From: Butyrivibrio proteoclasticus B316
GTDB lineage: Bacteria > Bacillota > Clostridia > Lachnospirales > Lachnospiraceae
Assembly (NCBI RefSeq): GCF_000145035.1
Contig: NC_014387.1
Location: 2,470,001-2,534,000 of the forward strand
Reading direction: 5' to 3'
DNA length: 64,000 bases
The notes under the pieces were generated by a model. The model did not search any database. It was not told the DNA's origin and saw only the letters and a list, made by a program, of their open reading frames with translations. Positions 30,313 to 39,640 of this stretch are shown here, piece by piece. How positions within the stretch are numbered: the first letter of the stretch is position 1; every line of letters starts with the position of its first letter. A program made the translations under genes and the position numbers.

Positions 30313-31011
30313 TTAGATTTCCTCGACGTAGCTTATAAAGTCGAGCTCATTGAGCTCGTTGATGAGCATTCTGTGGGAATGCTTTTTGTCGAAGTCTATG
30401 TCGATTATGATGGCTGTGTCGGAGGACTGGATTGTCTTTTCCTTGCTCTTGGTCAGGCTGCTGACCTTGTAGCCCTTGTCACCAATCCACTTTGTAAGTT
30501 TCTTGACTCCGCCACCTTTGTTGACTTCTACGTAGAGGCTGACGTATTTGCTGTAATCCTCTACTACTTTACTGAGATTGACAAGAACTACGTTGGCAAT
30601 CATAACAAGTACAAAGCAGATAATACCTACAACGAGGTATCCTCCGCCTATGGCCATTCCCATGCAGGATGCTACCCAAAGAGACGCAGCCGTTGTAAGT
30701 CCCTTGATCTGCTGGCGCCCTGTTACAAGGATAGTACCGGCGCCAAGGAAACCTATACCACTAACTACACCTGCAGGAATACGGCTGACATCCGCGTTAA
30801 GCCCCGGCAGATTTGCAAGATATATATTCAGAGAAGTAGCTACTGCAGAGCCAAGACTTACCAGCGCAAAAGTCTTGATTCCTGCGCTATGTCTTTTGAC
30901 AACTCTCTCCCAACCGATAAGGCTGCCAAACAGTGTGGCAAGGATAAGTCTGATTGCAACAGCTAAATCAGCAGGCCCTTCCAAAAATTCTATTAGTGTC
31001 TGTGTTCCCAT
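30313..31011 (-). CDS. MgtC/SapB family membrane protein
   Basis: The N-terminal MgtC domain (about 1-145) has four hydrophobic segments with the hallmark LATLFGSLIGWERV and IPAGVVSGIGFLGAGTIL. A C-terminal ACT-like soluble domain (about 150-232) follows, as in longer MgtC proteins. Proteins of this family affect Mg2+ homeostasis and ATP synthase or cellulose regulation in pathogens; in gut Firmicutes the role is unclear. I start at the ATG at 31011, five bases after AGGAGG; a GTG two codons earlier overlaps that site. Confidence 0.9.
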   Translation of the reverse strand: MGTQTLIEFLEGPADLAVAIRLILATLFGSLIGWERVVKRHSAGIKTFALVSLGSAVATSLNIYLANLPGLNADVSRIPAGVVSGIGFLGAGTILVTGRQQIKGLTTAASLWVASCMGMAIGGGYLVVGIICFVLVMIANVVLVNLSKVVEDYSKYVSLYVEVNKGGGVKKLTKWIGDKGYKVSSLTKSKEKTIQSSDTAIIIDIDFDKKHSHRMLINELNELDFISYVEEI

Positions 31012-31103
31012 AGGCACCTCCTAATGATCTTATTATAGTGCATAATTTTATACAGATAGTTCCTTCACAAGAATGTTGCACAACATTCATATACAACAAG
31101 CAA

Positions 31104-31607
31104 TCAACATGACAGTGCAGCCAAAAGATCTGCAACAACTTCTTCCATAGTCTTATCGCCTTCATCAATCACGATGTCAGCATACTTCTCATATAGAGGC
31201 ACCCTCTCGTTATATAGAGAAACAAGAGACTGTCCCTCCCTCATAACGACACCTCTCTGCTTAGCATTTTTAAGTCTCTTGGTAAGGACATCCATGCTGA
31301 CCTTGAGATATACCACTTTACCTATATTCTTGTAGTGATCCATGGCTTCCTTGCCATAAACTGCGCTTCCACCGGTGGAAATAACTGTTTTTTCTACTTC
31401 AATTTCTGAATTTATCTTATTCTCAATCTCGACGAAGCCGTCTATACCGTCTTCTTCAATGATCCGAGATAATTTTCTATGTTCTTTTTCCTGAATTACA
31501 ATATCCGCATCTACAAAATTGTATCCAAGTATCTTGGCAAGTATAACGCCAACAGTACTCTTTCCGGATGCAGGCATTCCAATCAAAATGATATTATTTT
31601 TTTTCAT
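31104..31607 (-). CDS. aroK: Shikimate kinase
   Basis: Phosphorylates shikimate in aromatic amino acid synthesis. It has the P-loop GMPASGKST (10-18), the substrate motif YNFVDADIVIQ (29-39, DxD pattern) and VISTGGSAV (about 74-82), with the lid region NAKQRGVVMREGQS. The length of 167 residues is typical. It stands alone between mgtC and a run of hairpins before tpiA; no other aro gene is close. Confidence 0.93.
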   Translation of the reverse strand: MKKNNIILIGMPASGKSTVGVILAKILGYNFVDADIVIQEKEHRKLSRIIEEDGIDGFVEIENKINSEIEVEKTVISTGGSAVYGKEAMDHYKNIGKVVYLKVSMDVLTKRLKNAKQRGVVMREGQSLVSLYNERVPLYEKYADIVIDEGDKTMEEVVADLLAALSC

Positions 31608-31659
31608 AACTTCTCTCTTTCAATCTTTTCAATCAACCCAAAACTACATTCATAGTAGT

Positions 31660-31862
31660 GCAGTTCTTGAGCAGAGTACTTGGCGAGGTATTATCGAGCC
31701 TAGTACGAGCCACGGGTATGCACTTAGCGAGGTTTTTTCGAGCTTAGTGTATATCCCACGGACGAGGAGATAATTTACAAAATGAAAAATCGAAGACTAG
31801 CTGACTGTTATGAACAACGCTTAAAGGAAGCTAGCCTTCGATTTTGAGTTTTTAGTAAATTA
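31660..31862. repeat. Cluster of intergenic hairpins between aroK and tpiA
   Basis: This 300-bp stretch has no gene but several stem-loops: 31676-31706 (GTACT..GGC with GCC..AGTAC), 31714-31756 (GGGTAT..CACTTAGC with GCTTAGTG..ATATCCC) and 31771-31862 (TAATTTAC with GTAAATTA outside, AAAATCGAAG with CTTCGATTTT inside). The first two share the core GCGAGGT and CGAGC. The last may also act as the terminator of tpiA on the minus strand, since a run of T follows the inner stem. Confidence 0.7.
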
Positions 31863-31914
31863 CGACGCAGACGAAAACAAGCATTTTGTCACGCAATTTC
31901 GCCTAAGCCGATAC

Positions 31915-32661
31915 TTACGCGTTAACGATCTGGCCGAAATCTGGCTTAAGGCTTGCGCCGCCGATAAGACCACCGTCAATGTTAGCCTTGGAAAGAAGCT
32001 CTGCTGCGTTTCCTGCGTTCATTGATCCGCCATACTGAATACGAACTGCTTCAGCTGTTGCCTGATCATAAAGCTTGCAGATAAGCTCACGGATAAGTGC
32101 GCATACTTCCTCAGCCTGATCAGCTGTAGCTGTCTCACCTGTTCCGATAGCCCAGATAGGCTCGTAAGCAATAACAAGCTCCTTAACCTGATCTGCTGTT
32201 ACGCCATCGAGATCCCATGTGATCTGTCTCTCAATCCACTCCTTGTATGTGCCGGCCTTACGAAGTGCAAGTGACTCGCCACAGCAAAGGATTGGCTTAA
32301 GGCCTGAAGCAAAAGCCTTCTTAACCTTCTGGTTGATGAGAATATCGTTCTCGCCGAAGATATCTCTTCTCTCGGAATGTCCGATGATGATGTACTCAAC
32401 ACCAGCATCCTTGAGCATAGGAGCTGAAATTTCTCCTGTGAATGCTCCCTTGTCCTCAATGTAGAAGTTCTCAGCACCTACATGTACATTTGTGCCCTTT
32501 ACAGCCTCTACTACAGGAACAATATCAATTGCTGGTACGCAGTAAACTACGTCTACAGCATCATTCTTAACTAAATCTTTGAGCTCTGCGCAAAGAGCTA
32601 CAGCCTCGCTGGGAGTCTTGTTCATCTTCCAGTTACCGGCGATAATACGTCTTCTTGCCAT
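31915..32661 (-). CDS. tpiA: Triosephosphate isomerase
   Basis: Interconverts DHAP and glyceraldehyde-3-phosphate. Conserved residues are visible: AGNWKMN (Lys12), IIGHSERR (catalytic His near 96), [11 protein letters not shown] (catalytic Glu near 168) and the phosphate loop YGGSMN. The ATG at 32661 follows AAGGAGG; the 32 codons further upstream lie in a hairpin region and are not coding. It has 248 residues. It is the third gene in the order gap-pgk-tpiA. Confidence 0.97.
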   Translation of the reverse strand: MARRRIIAGNWKMNKTPSEAVALCAELKDLVKNDAVDVVYCVPAIDIVPVVEAVKGTNVHVGAENFYIEDKGAFTGEISAPMLKDAGVEYIIIGHSERRDIFGENDILINQKVKKAFASGLKPILCCGESLALRKAGTYKEWIERQITWDLDGVTADQVKELVIAYEPIWAIGTGETATADQAEEVCALIRELICKLYDQATAEAVRIQYGGSMNAGNAAELLSKANIDGGLIGGASLKPDFGQIVNA

Positions 32662-32690
32662 TGTTGGCCTCCTTATAATCCGCATCTCGT

Positions 32691-32810
32691 CAGGTATGGT
32701 CTTTACGATGGACGCTTTCGCTCCGTCAAAAACACAAGAGTACATAAGTCTGCACAATACGCAGACTAAGTACTCGTGTTTTAGAATGCCATCTAGAAGA
32801 CCATATCCTG
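32691..32810. repeat. 120-bp long hairpin between pgk and tpiA
   Basis: Outer stem 32691-32703 with 32797-32810, then GATGG with CCATC, a side hairpin around 32711-32726 (GGA.GC TTTC GC.CC) and an inner long stem (AAAACAC..GAGTAC..AAGTCTGC with GCAGACT.AGTACT.GTGTTTT) around a 7-base loop. The whole pgk-tpiA gap is taken up by this structure. It resembles an inserted palindromic element more than a simple terminator. Confidence 0.75.
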
Positions 32811-32889
32811 TCCTCGATACTCATTTAATACAACAAGCATTCAATTCTCACACATATCACGCAAGAATTCTTTTACGCCGTCTCGTTCT

Positions 32890-34125
32890 TTATTTGTCGT
32901 CTGCTGCGTAAACACCAGGAAGCTTCTTGCCCTCAAGGAACTCAAGAGAAGCACCACCACCTGTTGAGATGTGGCTCATCTTATCAGCATATCCGAGCTG
33001 GTTAACAGCTGCTGCACTATCACCACCACCGATGATTGTTGTAGCATCAGTTAAAGAAAGAGCCTTAGCTACTTCCTTAGTACCATTTGCAAGAACAGGG
33101 TTCTCGAATACACCCATAGGTCCGTTCCAAACTACTGTCTTAGCAGACTTAACTGCCTCTGAATAAAGAGCGATTGTCTTAGGTCCGATATCTGCACCCT
33201 CTTTATCAGCAGGAAGCTTATCAGCATCAACGATAGTTGTTGTGATGTTAGGGTTGTCGATAGGATCTGGGAAAGAATCGATGCAAACTGTATCGATAGG
33301 AAGAAGAAGCTGCTTACCAGCCTTCTCAGCCTTCTCCATCATTTCCTTACAATAATCAATCTTAGTCTCATCAAGAAGTGACTTACCAACTTCGTATCCC
33401 TTAGCCTTAAGGAATGTGTAAGCCATACCACCACCGATGATAAGTGTATCGCACTTGTCAAGAAGTGAGTTGATAACGTTGAGCTTATCAGCAACCTTAG
33501 CGCCACCAAGAATAGCTACGAAAGGTCTTACAGGATTCTCAACAGCATTTCCAAGGAAGTCGATCTCCTTCTGCATAAGGTATCCAACTACGTTGTTGCC
33601 GCCTTTTTCCTTGATGTACTTAGTTACAACTGCTACAGAAGCATGTGCTCTGTGAGCTGAACCGAAAGCGTCGCATACATAATCATCAGCAAGATCAGCG
33701 AGCTCTTTTGCAAAAGCCTCACCAGCCTCTTCAGGCTTAGTCTCCTCTTTGCCTCTGAAACGAGTATTCTGAAGAAGGATTACATCGCCTTCCTTCATAG
33801 CCTCTACTGCACCTGTTGCAGCAGCGCCTGTTACATTGTAATCATCGATGAACTTAACGTCCTTGCCAAGCTTCTCAGAAAGTCTCTTAGCAACAGGGCC
33901 AAGTGATTCTCCCTCGTTAGGACCATTCTTAACCTTACCAAGGTGTGAGCAAAGGATAACCTTGCCGCCATCCTTAACAAGTTTCTTGATTGTAGGAAGA
34001 GCTGCAACGATTCTTGTCTCGTCAGTGATCTCGCCGTTCTTAAGAGGTACGTTGAAATCGCAACGAACAAGTACGCGTCTGCCCTTTACATTGATGTCAT
34101 CTACGGACTTCTTATTAAGTGCCAT
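32890..34125 (-). CDS. pgk: Phosphoglycerate kinase
   Basis: Glycolytic enzyme that makes ATP from 1,3-bisphosphoglycerate. Signature segments: [11 protein letters not shown] (N-terminal domain), [18 protein letters not shown], the nucleotide region [10 protein letters not shown] and C-terminal [13 protein letters not shown]. The ATG at 34125 follows CAGGAGG, giving 411 residues. Separated from gap by a strong terminator and from tpiA by a 120-bp hairpin. Confidence 0.97.
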   Translation of the reverse strand: MALNKKSVDDINVKGRRVLVRCDFNVPLKNGEITDETRIVAALPTIKKLVKDGGKVILCSHLGKVKNGPNEGESLGPVAKRLSEKLGKDVKFIDDYNVTGAAATGAVEAMKEGDVILLQNTRFRGKEETKPEEAGEAFAKELADLADDYVCDAFGSAHRAHASVAVVTKYIKEKGGNNVVGYLMQKEIDFLGNAVENPVRPFVAILGGAKVADKLNVINSLLDKCDTLIIGGGMAYTFLKAKGYEVGKSLLDETKIDYCKEMMEKAEKAGKQLLLPIDTVCIDSFPDPIDNPNITTTIVDADKLPADKEGADIGPKTIALYSEAVKSAKTVVWNGPMGVFENPVLANGTKEVAKALSLTDATTIIGGGDSAAAVNQLGYADKMSHISTGGGASLEFLEGKKLPGVYAADDK

Positions 34126-34163
34126 ATTATTTTCCTCCTGGAATTTTTTACTGTGATATAAAA

Positions 34164-34195
34164 ATGAGGTCCGGTCCACATGGACCGGACCTCAT
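34164..34195 (-). terminator. Strong terminator between gap and pgk
   Basis: A nearly perfect 32-base palindrome (14-bp stem, 4-base loop) followed on the minus strand by TTTTTATATC. It should end most gap transcripts, so pgk either depends on read-through or on its own promoter. Confidence 0.9.
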
Positions 34196-34218
34196 CAAAA
34201 GATCTCTTTAAGTTTTAA

Positions 34219-35244
34219 TTACTTAACGAACTTCTCGAAGTACTTGATAGTTCTAACCATCTGAGATGTGTATGAGTTCTCGTTGTCATACCATGAAACA
34301 ACCTGAACTTCATAGAGGCCATCACCGATAGCTGTTACCATTGTCTGTGTAGCATCAAAGAGTGAACCATATGTCATTCCAACGATATCAGATGAAACGA
34401 TCTCATCCTCGTTGTAACCGAATGTCTCAGGATCTGAAGCCTTCTTCATAGCCTCGTTGATTGCTTCCTTTGTAAGTTCCTTGTCAGACTTAACAACTGC
34501 GAAAAGAAGAGTTGTTGAACCTGTTGGAACAGGTACTCTCTGAGCAGCGCCGATGAGCTTGCCGTTAAGTTCAGGAATAACAAGACCGATAGCCTTTGCA
34601 GCACCTGTTGAGTTAGGAACGATGTTTACAGCGCCTGCACGTGCTCTTCTAAGGTCACCCTTTCTCTGAGGTCCGTCAAGGATCATCTGATCACCTGTGT
34701 AAGCATGGATTGTTGCCATGATACCAGACTGGATAGGTGCGAAATCGTTAAGTGCCTTAGCCATAGGTGCAAGACAGTTTGTTGTGCAAGATGCAGCTGA
34801 AATGATGTTGTCATCTGCTGTAAGTGTCTCGTGGTTAACGTTATATACGATTGTAGGAAGATCATTTCCTGCAGGAGCAGAAATAACAACCTTCTTAGCA
34901 CCAGCATTGATATGAGCCTGAGCCTTGTCCTTAGATGTGTAGAAACCTGTACACTCAAGAACAACGTCTACTCCAAGCTGTCCCCAAGGAAGGTTATTAG
35001 CATCAGCTTCCTTGTAAATCTTGATCTCCTTACCATTTACTGTAATGGAATCCTCGCCGTAAGATACCTTGTCAGCGTATTTGTACTTGCCCTGTGATGA
35101 ATCATACTTAAGAAGGTGAGCAAGCATCTTAGGAGCTGTAAGATCGTTGATTGCTACGATCTCTGTTCCCTCGTGCTCGAACATCTGTCTGAATGCAAGA
35201 CGACCGATACGGCCAAAACCATTGATTGCTACTTTAACTGCCAT
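34219..35244 (-). CDS. gap: Glyceraldehyde-3-phosphate dehydrogenase
   Basis: NAD-dependent glycolytic dehydrogenase. The N-terminal Rossmann motif is [14 protein letters not shown], the catalytic Cys is in [13 protein letters not shown] (near 154), and the C-terminal domain has [13 protein letters not shown]. The length of 341 residues is normal. The codon choice is restricted, as expected for a highly expressed gene. The ribosome binding site AGGAGG precedes the ATG. A sigma-A promoter lies at 35326-35354. Confidence 0.97.
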   Translation of the reverse strand: MAVKVAINGFGRIGRLAFRQMFEHEGTEIVAINDLTAPKMLAHLLKYDSSQGKYKYADKVSYGEDSITVNGKEIKIYKEADANNLPWGQLGVDVVLECTGFYTSKDKAQAHINAGAKKVVISAPAGNDLPTIVYNVNHETLTADDNIISAASCTTNCLAPMAKALNDFAPIQSGIMATIHAYTGDQMILDGPQRKGDLRRARAGAVNIVPNSTGAAKAIGLVIPELNGKLIGAAQRVPVPTGSTTLLFAVVKSDKELTKEAINEAMKKASDPETFGYNEDEIVSSDIVGMTYGSLFDATQTMVTAIGDGLYEVQVVSWYDNENSYTSQMVRTIKYFEKFVK

Positions 35245-35325
35245 TTTAAGTTCCTCCTAAAATGAATTTATATTGATTTGCTGTTACATATTATCTAATT
35301 TGACAATTTTTTATCAGCAATTTTA

Positions 35326-35354
35326 ATTCTAATAGACTTTACTTGATAAATCAA
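35326..35354 (-). promoter_or_regulatory. Predicted sigma-A promoter of gap
   Basis: TTGATT (35354..35349), a 17-base spacer and TAGAAT (35331..35326) on the minus strand, giving an untranslated leader of about 75 bases. The -35 lies in a palindrome (CTTGATAAATCAAG) shared with the upstream region of the divergent PHP-phosphatase gene. Confidence 0.55.
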
Positions 35355-35404
35355 GTAAGAATATATAAAAAACATGATATTATTAATTTTGCGAGGTGAA
35401 TTTT

Positions 35405-36229
35405 ATGAACAAAAACTTACCATCAGATTATCATATGCATACACATAATTCAGGTGATTCCGACGCTCCCATGAAGGATATGATAGAAAGTGCCATAAAA
35501 TGCGGGCTTTCAGAAATATGTTTTACCGAACATATGGATCTTGATTTTCCAATAACAAAAAGTGTTCCTGAAGGGACTTTCACATTAGATATTCCTTCTT
35601 ATAGGAAAGAGCTCTTTTCATACAGGCAAAAATATCAGGATACTATAAGTATCAAATATGGTATCGAGCTGGGCCTTCAGAGCCAGATCATCGCTCAGAA
35701 CTCCCGGGTTATTAGCGATAATGATTTTGATTTTGTTATAGGTTCTATCCACCTTCTTGATCATGCCGATCCTTATTATCCGGAGTTTTGGGAAGGCAGA
35801 GATGAAGAATCTGTTATCCGCCGCTATTTTGTTTCAACTCTTGAGAACATAAAGTCCTTCTCTGATTTTGACGTTCTGGGACATCTTGACTATATCGTCC
35901 GCTACACGCCAACTCATGGTGCAGGATATTCATACCGTAAATATAAAGAGGAAATAGATGCTATTCTCTCCTACCTGGCAGAGCATGATAAGGGACTTGA
36001 TCTAAACACCAAGTCTCTGACAAGAGGTGGATCAGATCCTAATCCCAATGCCGATATCCTGTCAAGGTTCCGTGAACTTGGCGGACGCATCATAACTTTC
36101 GGATCAGATGCCCATACTCCGGATGAAGTCGCAGGCTGCTTTGAAAGAGCCAGAAAAATCGCGGTTTCATGTGGTTTTGACTCCTACTATACCTTTGATA
36201 AAAGAGTTCCTACTGCTCATCCATTCTAA
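35405..36229 (+). CDS. PHP-domain histidinol-phosphatase family protein
   Basis: Metal-dependent phosphoesterase of the HisK/PHP type. The metal-binding motifs are DYHMHTHNSGDS (about 6-17), ICFTEHMDLDF, VIGSIHLLD, VLGHLDYIVRY and the C-terminal FGSDAHTPDEV. Histidinol phosphate is the usual substrate, but no his gene is near, so another phosphate ester is possible. I start at the ATG at 35405, six bases after GAGGTG; a GTG at 35396 is in frame but overlaps that site. Confidence 0.85.
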   Translation: MNKNLPSDYHMHTHNSGDSDAPMKDMIESAIKCGLSEICFTEHMDLDFPITKSVPEGTFTLDIPSYRKELFSYRQKYQDTISIKYGIELGLQSQIIAQNSRVISDNDFDFVIGSIHLLDHADPYYPEFWEGRDEESVIRRYFVSTLENIKSFSDFDVLGHLDYIVRYTPTHGAGYSYRKYKEEIDAILSYLAEHDKGLDLNTKSLTRGGSDPNPNADILSRFRELGGRIITFGSDAHTPDEVAGCFERARKIAVSCGFDSYYTFDKRVPTAHPF

Positions 36230-36237
36230 AGATGTTG

Positions 36238-36275
36238 ATTCCGAGTGGAGCTTTCATGCCCGCTTCGGATTTTGG
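36238..36275 (+). terminator. Possible terminator after the PHP-phosphatase gene
   Basis: ATTCCGAGTGG pairs imperfectly (with G-T pairs) with CCCGCTTCGGAT and is followed by TTTT. It lies 9 bp after the stop. Confidence 0.4.
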
Positions 36276-36349
36276 CATTAATTAACTAAATATAGTATAA
36301 TAGTCATATATATATTCATTAATTCCAACACTACCGCGGAGGTTTCGTA

Positions 36350-37090
36350 ATGAATACCGGTTACCATGATAGAAGCAAAAAGGCCAGAATATATGGGTCT
36401 ATTATCATATATAAAATAATCAGTCTTGTCATTCTTATCGCACTGACAATAATAATGACATTTACATTCTTTATAGAAAAAAATAAGGTTACAGATGCCA
36501 ATAACAGACCTGTTTCCGTCATTTTCTACATCATGGGTTTTTGCATTTTTCTTTTTGCCCTCTCAATCATTCTTGATTTCTATATTATAAAAAGAACTGT
36601 TTCTATCGGAAGGCACCTGAACAAGCTTGCCTATATCGATAAGCTTACTGGAATTCCCAACAGATACAGCTGTGACCTTCTGTTTGAAAATTTCAACAGC
36701 CCTGAGCTCCTTCCGGAAACAGGCTTTCTTTTACTCAAGATCAATAATCTTATAGCTATTAATAAAGATAAAAGCCACAGCAATGGCAATTTCCTCATTT
36801 CTGAGTTTAGTTCAATACTCGAGGATGTAAGTCAGGAATATGGCTATGTTGGACGAAACGGCGGAAACGAATTCATAGTACTTATGGAAAAATGTGACAG
36901 CACCAAGCTGGAAATGTTTCTCATGAATCTCACAAAAAGAATTCGCGGCTACAACGAAATGAATGTTGGTGATCCGCTGGAAATAGCTTACTCCAAAGTT
37001 CTAAACCTTGACGAACATAAAGAAAAAATATCCGAAATGATTTCCCTTGGTTACAAAAGACTTCGCGAAATACCTCAGATACTGTCATGA
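36350..37090 (+). CDS. Membrane protein with degenerate GGDEF domain
   Basis: Two transmembrane helices (about 20-45 and 57-78) frame a short outside loop. A GGDEF-fold domain follows from DKLTGIPNRYSCDLLF (about 97) to the end. The signature is GGNEF (in VGRNGGNEFIVLM) rather than GGDEF/GGEEF, and no RxxD I-site is seen. Known active cyclases need the acidic residue that is Asn here, so it is probably not an active diguanylate cyclase; it may bind nucleotide as a sensor. The ATG has GGAGG upstream. It lies 44 bp before a lipoprotein gene and may be cotranscribed. Confidence 0.8.
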   Translation: MNTGYHDRSKKARIYGSIIIYKIISLVILIALTIIMTFTFFIEKNKVTDANNRPVSVIFYIMGFCIFLFALSIILDFYIIKRTVSIGRHLNKLAYIDKLTGIPNRYSCDLLFENFNSPELLPETGFLLLKINNLIAINKDKSHSNGNFLISEFSSILEDVSQEYGYVGRNGGNEFIVLMEKCDSTKLEMFLMNLTKRIRGYNEMNVGDPLEIAYSKVLNLDEHKEKISEMISLGYKRLREIPQILS

Positions 37091-37133
37091 CTTGTAACAG
37101 TCGCAATTTAGTGTTTGAAAACAGGATATGCAC

Positions 37134-38156
37134 ATGTCTAAAAAATACAGTTTTATGAATATAGGCAAAAAAATATCTATTCTGGCTACCCTTACCACAG
37201 CTGTCCTTTCTATTAGTTCCTGTGGTTCAAAAAGTCAGGCTGAATCTTTTTCAGCTGCCGGAAAAACGCCCTCTGCTCCCACTCAGAAACAGGAAGTGGA
37301 AGAAGTGGCCCAAGCAGCCCCAAGAGAAAAAGGAAGCCGCGACAATACACCTGTCTGTCTTGTGCCTGAAGCCTCAGGCGTTACCGTATACGAAAATGAA
37401 TATGCAAGTCTTGATGCCTCTAACACTTCCGAAGGTTATCTGATCATTAAATACACCGGCTCTTCCGGTAAGGTAAAGCTTCAGATCACAGGCCCCAACA
37501 GTATTACCTACACTTACAACTTAACTGTTGGAACTCCGACAAACGAAGTTTTCCCTCTTCAATGGGGCGATGGCGAATATCTTGTAAATGTCTTTGAGCA
37601 GCTCGAAGGGACCCAGTACACCACAGTCTTTTCCCAGCTACTCGACGTTACTATAACCAACGAATTCGGCGCTTTTCTGTATCCGAATCAGTATTGTCAA
37701 TTCTCAGCCGACTCGCTTGCAGTTAAAAAAGCCACTGATCTTGCCTATGTTTGCGACAATGATCTGGACGTTGTGTCCGAAGTTTATAACTACATGATCG
37801 AGAATATCAAATACGACTATGAAGAAGCAGAAACCGTTCAAAGCGGGTATTTGCCAAATGTAGATGAGGTCCTTACAACCAAGACAGGAATATGCCTTGA
37901 CTACTCAGCTCTTATGTGCAGCATGCTAAGGAGCCAGCGAATTCCTACCCGAATGGAAATAGGCTACGCAGGAACTGCTTATCACGCATGGATCAGTACC
38001 TATATCAAAGACATCGGATGGGTCAACGGCATGATTCAGTTTGATGGAAAAGACTGGTCTTTAATGGATCCTACTTTTGCTTCAAACACTGAAGAAAAAT
38101 CCCTGCGAGACTTTATCGGAGACGGTGAAAACTATTCAGTTAAGTATATATATTAA
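37134..38156 (+). CDS. Transglutaminase-like domain lipoprotein
   Basis: Lipoprotein signal with lipobox LSISSC (Cys near 27), then a disordered Ala/Pro/Lys stretch, a beta-sandwich segment (about 75-190) and a transglutaminase-like core. The catalytic triad is visible as TGICLDYSALM (Cys near 260), AYHAWISTYI (His) and SLMDPTFAS (Asp). Such proteins are proteases or cross-linkers at the cell surface. The ATG at 37134 has AGGA seven bases upstream; the ATG two codons before is too close. It stands just ahead of the pilus-like operon, so a role in processing surface fibres is possible. Confidence 0.8.
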   Translation: MSKKYSFMNIGKKISILATLTTAVLSISSCGSKSQAESFSAAGKTPSAPTQKQEVEEVAQAAPREKGSRDNTPVCLVPEASGVTVYENEYASLDASNTSEGYLIIKYTGSSGKVKLQITGPNSITYTYNLTVGTPTNEVFPLQWGDGEYLVNVFEQLEGTQYTTVFSQLLDVTITNEFGAFLYPNQYCQFSADSLAVKKATDLAYVCDNDLDVVSEVYNYMIENIKYDYEEAETVQSGYLPNVDEVLTTKTGICLDYSALMCSMLRSQRIPTRMEIGYAGTAYHAWISTYIKDIGWVNGMIQFDGKDWSLMDPTFASNTEEKSLRDFIGDGENYSVKYIY

Positions 38157-38180
38157 AAACATGGAAAGGAGCTATCTGAC

Positions 38181-38252
38181 ATGGTCAAATGTCAGATGAT
38201 TTCAGGACACTATGGCAAAAAAGAGCTCATCAATAAATCTATCAAACTATGA
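38181..38252 (+). CDS. Possible 23-residue leader peptide overlapping gspF
   Basis: ATG at 38181, nine bases after a strong AAAGGAG, opens a 23-codon frame that ends 41 bp inside the next gene in a different frame. That next gene has only a weak ribosome binding site (CAGGA). The frame begins in a small hairpin (CTGACAT with ATGTCAG, 38176-38195). It could couple translation to the pilus gene. Expression is not proven. Confidence 0.35.
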   Translation: MVKCQMISGHYGKKELINKSIKL

Positions 38253-39267
38253 AATATCAAGCTTTTGCAGACAGATGGCACTTCTCATAAAGGCAGGCAT
38301 TTCTCCGGCAGAAGGAATAGAAATCCTGTTGCAGGATACTCATGATGCTTCTGCTCAAAAGCTCTTATCCTCCATCAGTCAGGTACTGCACAGCGGAGAA
38401 AAATTCCATATAGCACTTGAAATGAGTGGTGCTTTTCCCGAATACATGATACACATGGTTACTATCGGTGAAGAATCTGGAAGCCTTGATACCGTAATGA
38501 ATTCCCTTTCCGAATACTATGAGCGCGAAGAAAACATCAGCTCCAGCATTAAAAGTGCAGTCAGCTACCCTCTCATCATGGTCTTTATGATGCTCGTAGT
38601 TGTAATAGTTCTGATAACCAAGGTACTTCCGATATTTGAGCAGGTATTTGCCCAGCTTGGAACAAATATGAGTGGTTTTTCCCAGTCTCTTCTCAATCTT
38701 GGTAATATTCTGAACAGGTATTCAATCATTCTGGTGATTTTATTAGTAATTATCGCCTTTCTATTTATCTTTTTCTCCAGCACCAGAAAAGGAAAAGACC
38801 TGTTCAAGGCATGCCTTGGCAAATTAAATATCACCAAAAAACTCATGCAGGATCTTGAAAGTGCCCGCTTCGCAAGCGGAATGGTCCTGACTTTATCAAG
38901 TGGAATGGACACCTACGAGGGTCTTTCACTTGTTCACAAGCTTGTTGAGAGTGCAGAAATGAAAAGCAAGGTTGAAAGCTGCAGAGACATGCTGATGGAA
39001 GGTGACAGTTTTCCTGAAGCACTTGAAAAGGCAAACATCTTTTCATCCTTCTATTCTCAAATGGTTTCAGTAGGCTTTAAATCAGGCTCAATGGACAGTG
39101 CAATGCAGCAGATTGCTGATCGTTTTGAAAAAGAAACTGAGCGTAAGATATACTCTCTCATTGCAATTTTGGAACCAACACTTGTAATAATCCTATCCAT
39201 CATAGTAGGAATGATCCTGTTGTCAGTAATCCTGCCTCTCATGGGAATAATGACAACTATCGGCTAA
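38212..39267 (+). CDS. Type II secretion/type IV pilus inner-membrane protein (GspF/PilC family)
   Basis: Platform protein of pilus or secretion machines. It has two T2SSF domains (about 10-130 and 210-335), each with the pattern FCRQMALLIKAGISPAEGIEILL / FASGMVLTLSSGMDTYEGL, and three hydrophobic segments near 110-140, 160-190 and 320-345. It is 351 residues long. It heads a run of small prepilin-like genes. The ATPase (PilB) that usually goes with it is not in the window. Confidence 0.9.
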   Translation: MAKKSSSINLSNYEISSFCRQMALLIKAGISPAEGIEILLQDTHDASAQKLLSSISQVLHSGEKFHIALEMSGAFPEYMIHMVTIGEESGSLDTVMNSLSEYYEREENISSSIKSAVSYPLIMVFMMLVVVIVLITKVLPIFEQVFAQLGTNMSGFSQSLLNLGNILNRYSIILVILLVIIAFLFIFFSSTRKGKDLFKACLGKLNITKKLMQDLESARFASGMVLTLSSGMDTYEGLSLVHKLVESAEMKSKVESCRDMLMEGDSFPEALEKANIFSSFYSQMVSVGFKSGSMDSAMQQIADRFEKETERKIYSLIAILEPTLVIILSIIVGMILLSVILPLMGIMTTIG

Positions 39268-39291
39268 ATTAAGCAGAACAGGATAACCGGA

Positions 39292-39639
39292 ATGAGTAAC
39301 AGATTTGAGCGAAAAGACAATCAGATGCCGCAGATTCCAGACAGAGTATACAGGCTTATTTCTATCCTTATCTTTGTCAGTATTGCTGTGCTGTTTTTCT
39401 TTGCTGTTGATGCTACAGGAAAGAACTCCATCAGCAAGCAGCAGGAATCTTTGGAAAATGCGCTTTCAAGAGACATAGTCCAGTGCTATGCAATAGAGGG
39501 AAGATACCCTCCAAACCTTGAGTATCTTGAAGATCACTATGGTCTTACTTATGACAAGACTACTTTTTATGTAGATTATATGCCAATAGCATCAAATCTA
39601 TACCCCGACGTGACCGTAATTCTGATAAGGAATAATTAG
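39292..39639 (+). CDS. Small membrane-anchored protein of the pilus-like operon
   Basis: 115 residues with one transmembrane helix (about 23-42) and a soluble C-terminal domain containing DIVQCYAIEGRYPPNLEYLEDHYGL, a pattern found in pilin-like proteins of Lachnospiraceae operons (spread over helix and strand). No clear prepilin cleavage Gly-x-x-x-x-Glu site is seen. It lies 24 bp after gspF and ends one base before the next gene. I assign no function beyond membership of the apparatus. Confidence 0.7.
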   Translation: MSNRFERKDNQMPQIPDRVYRLISILIFVSIAVLFFFAVDATGKNSISKQQESLENALSRDIVQCYAIEGRYPPNLEYLEDHYGLTYDKTTFYVDYMPIASNLYPDVTVILIRNN

Positions 39640-39640
39640 T

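Noticed and set aside
30151..30966. 271-codon plus-strand open frame
   Set aside because: It runs antisense to mgtC, has an odd Cys/Asp-rich composition and no ribosome binding site; mgtC has full family motifs.
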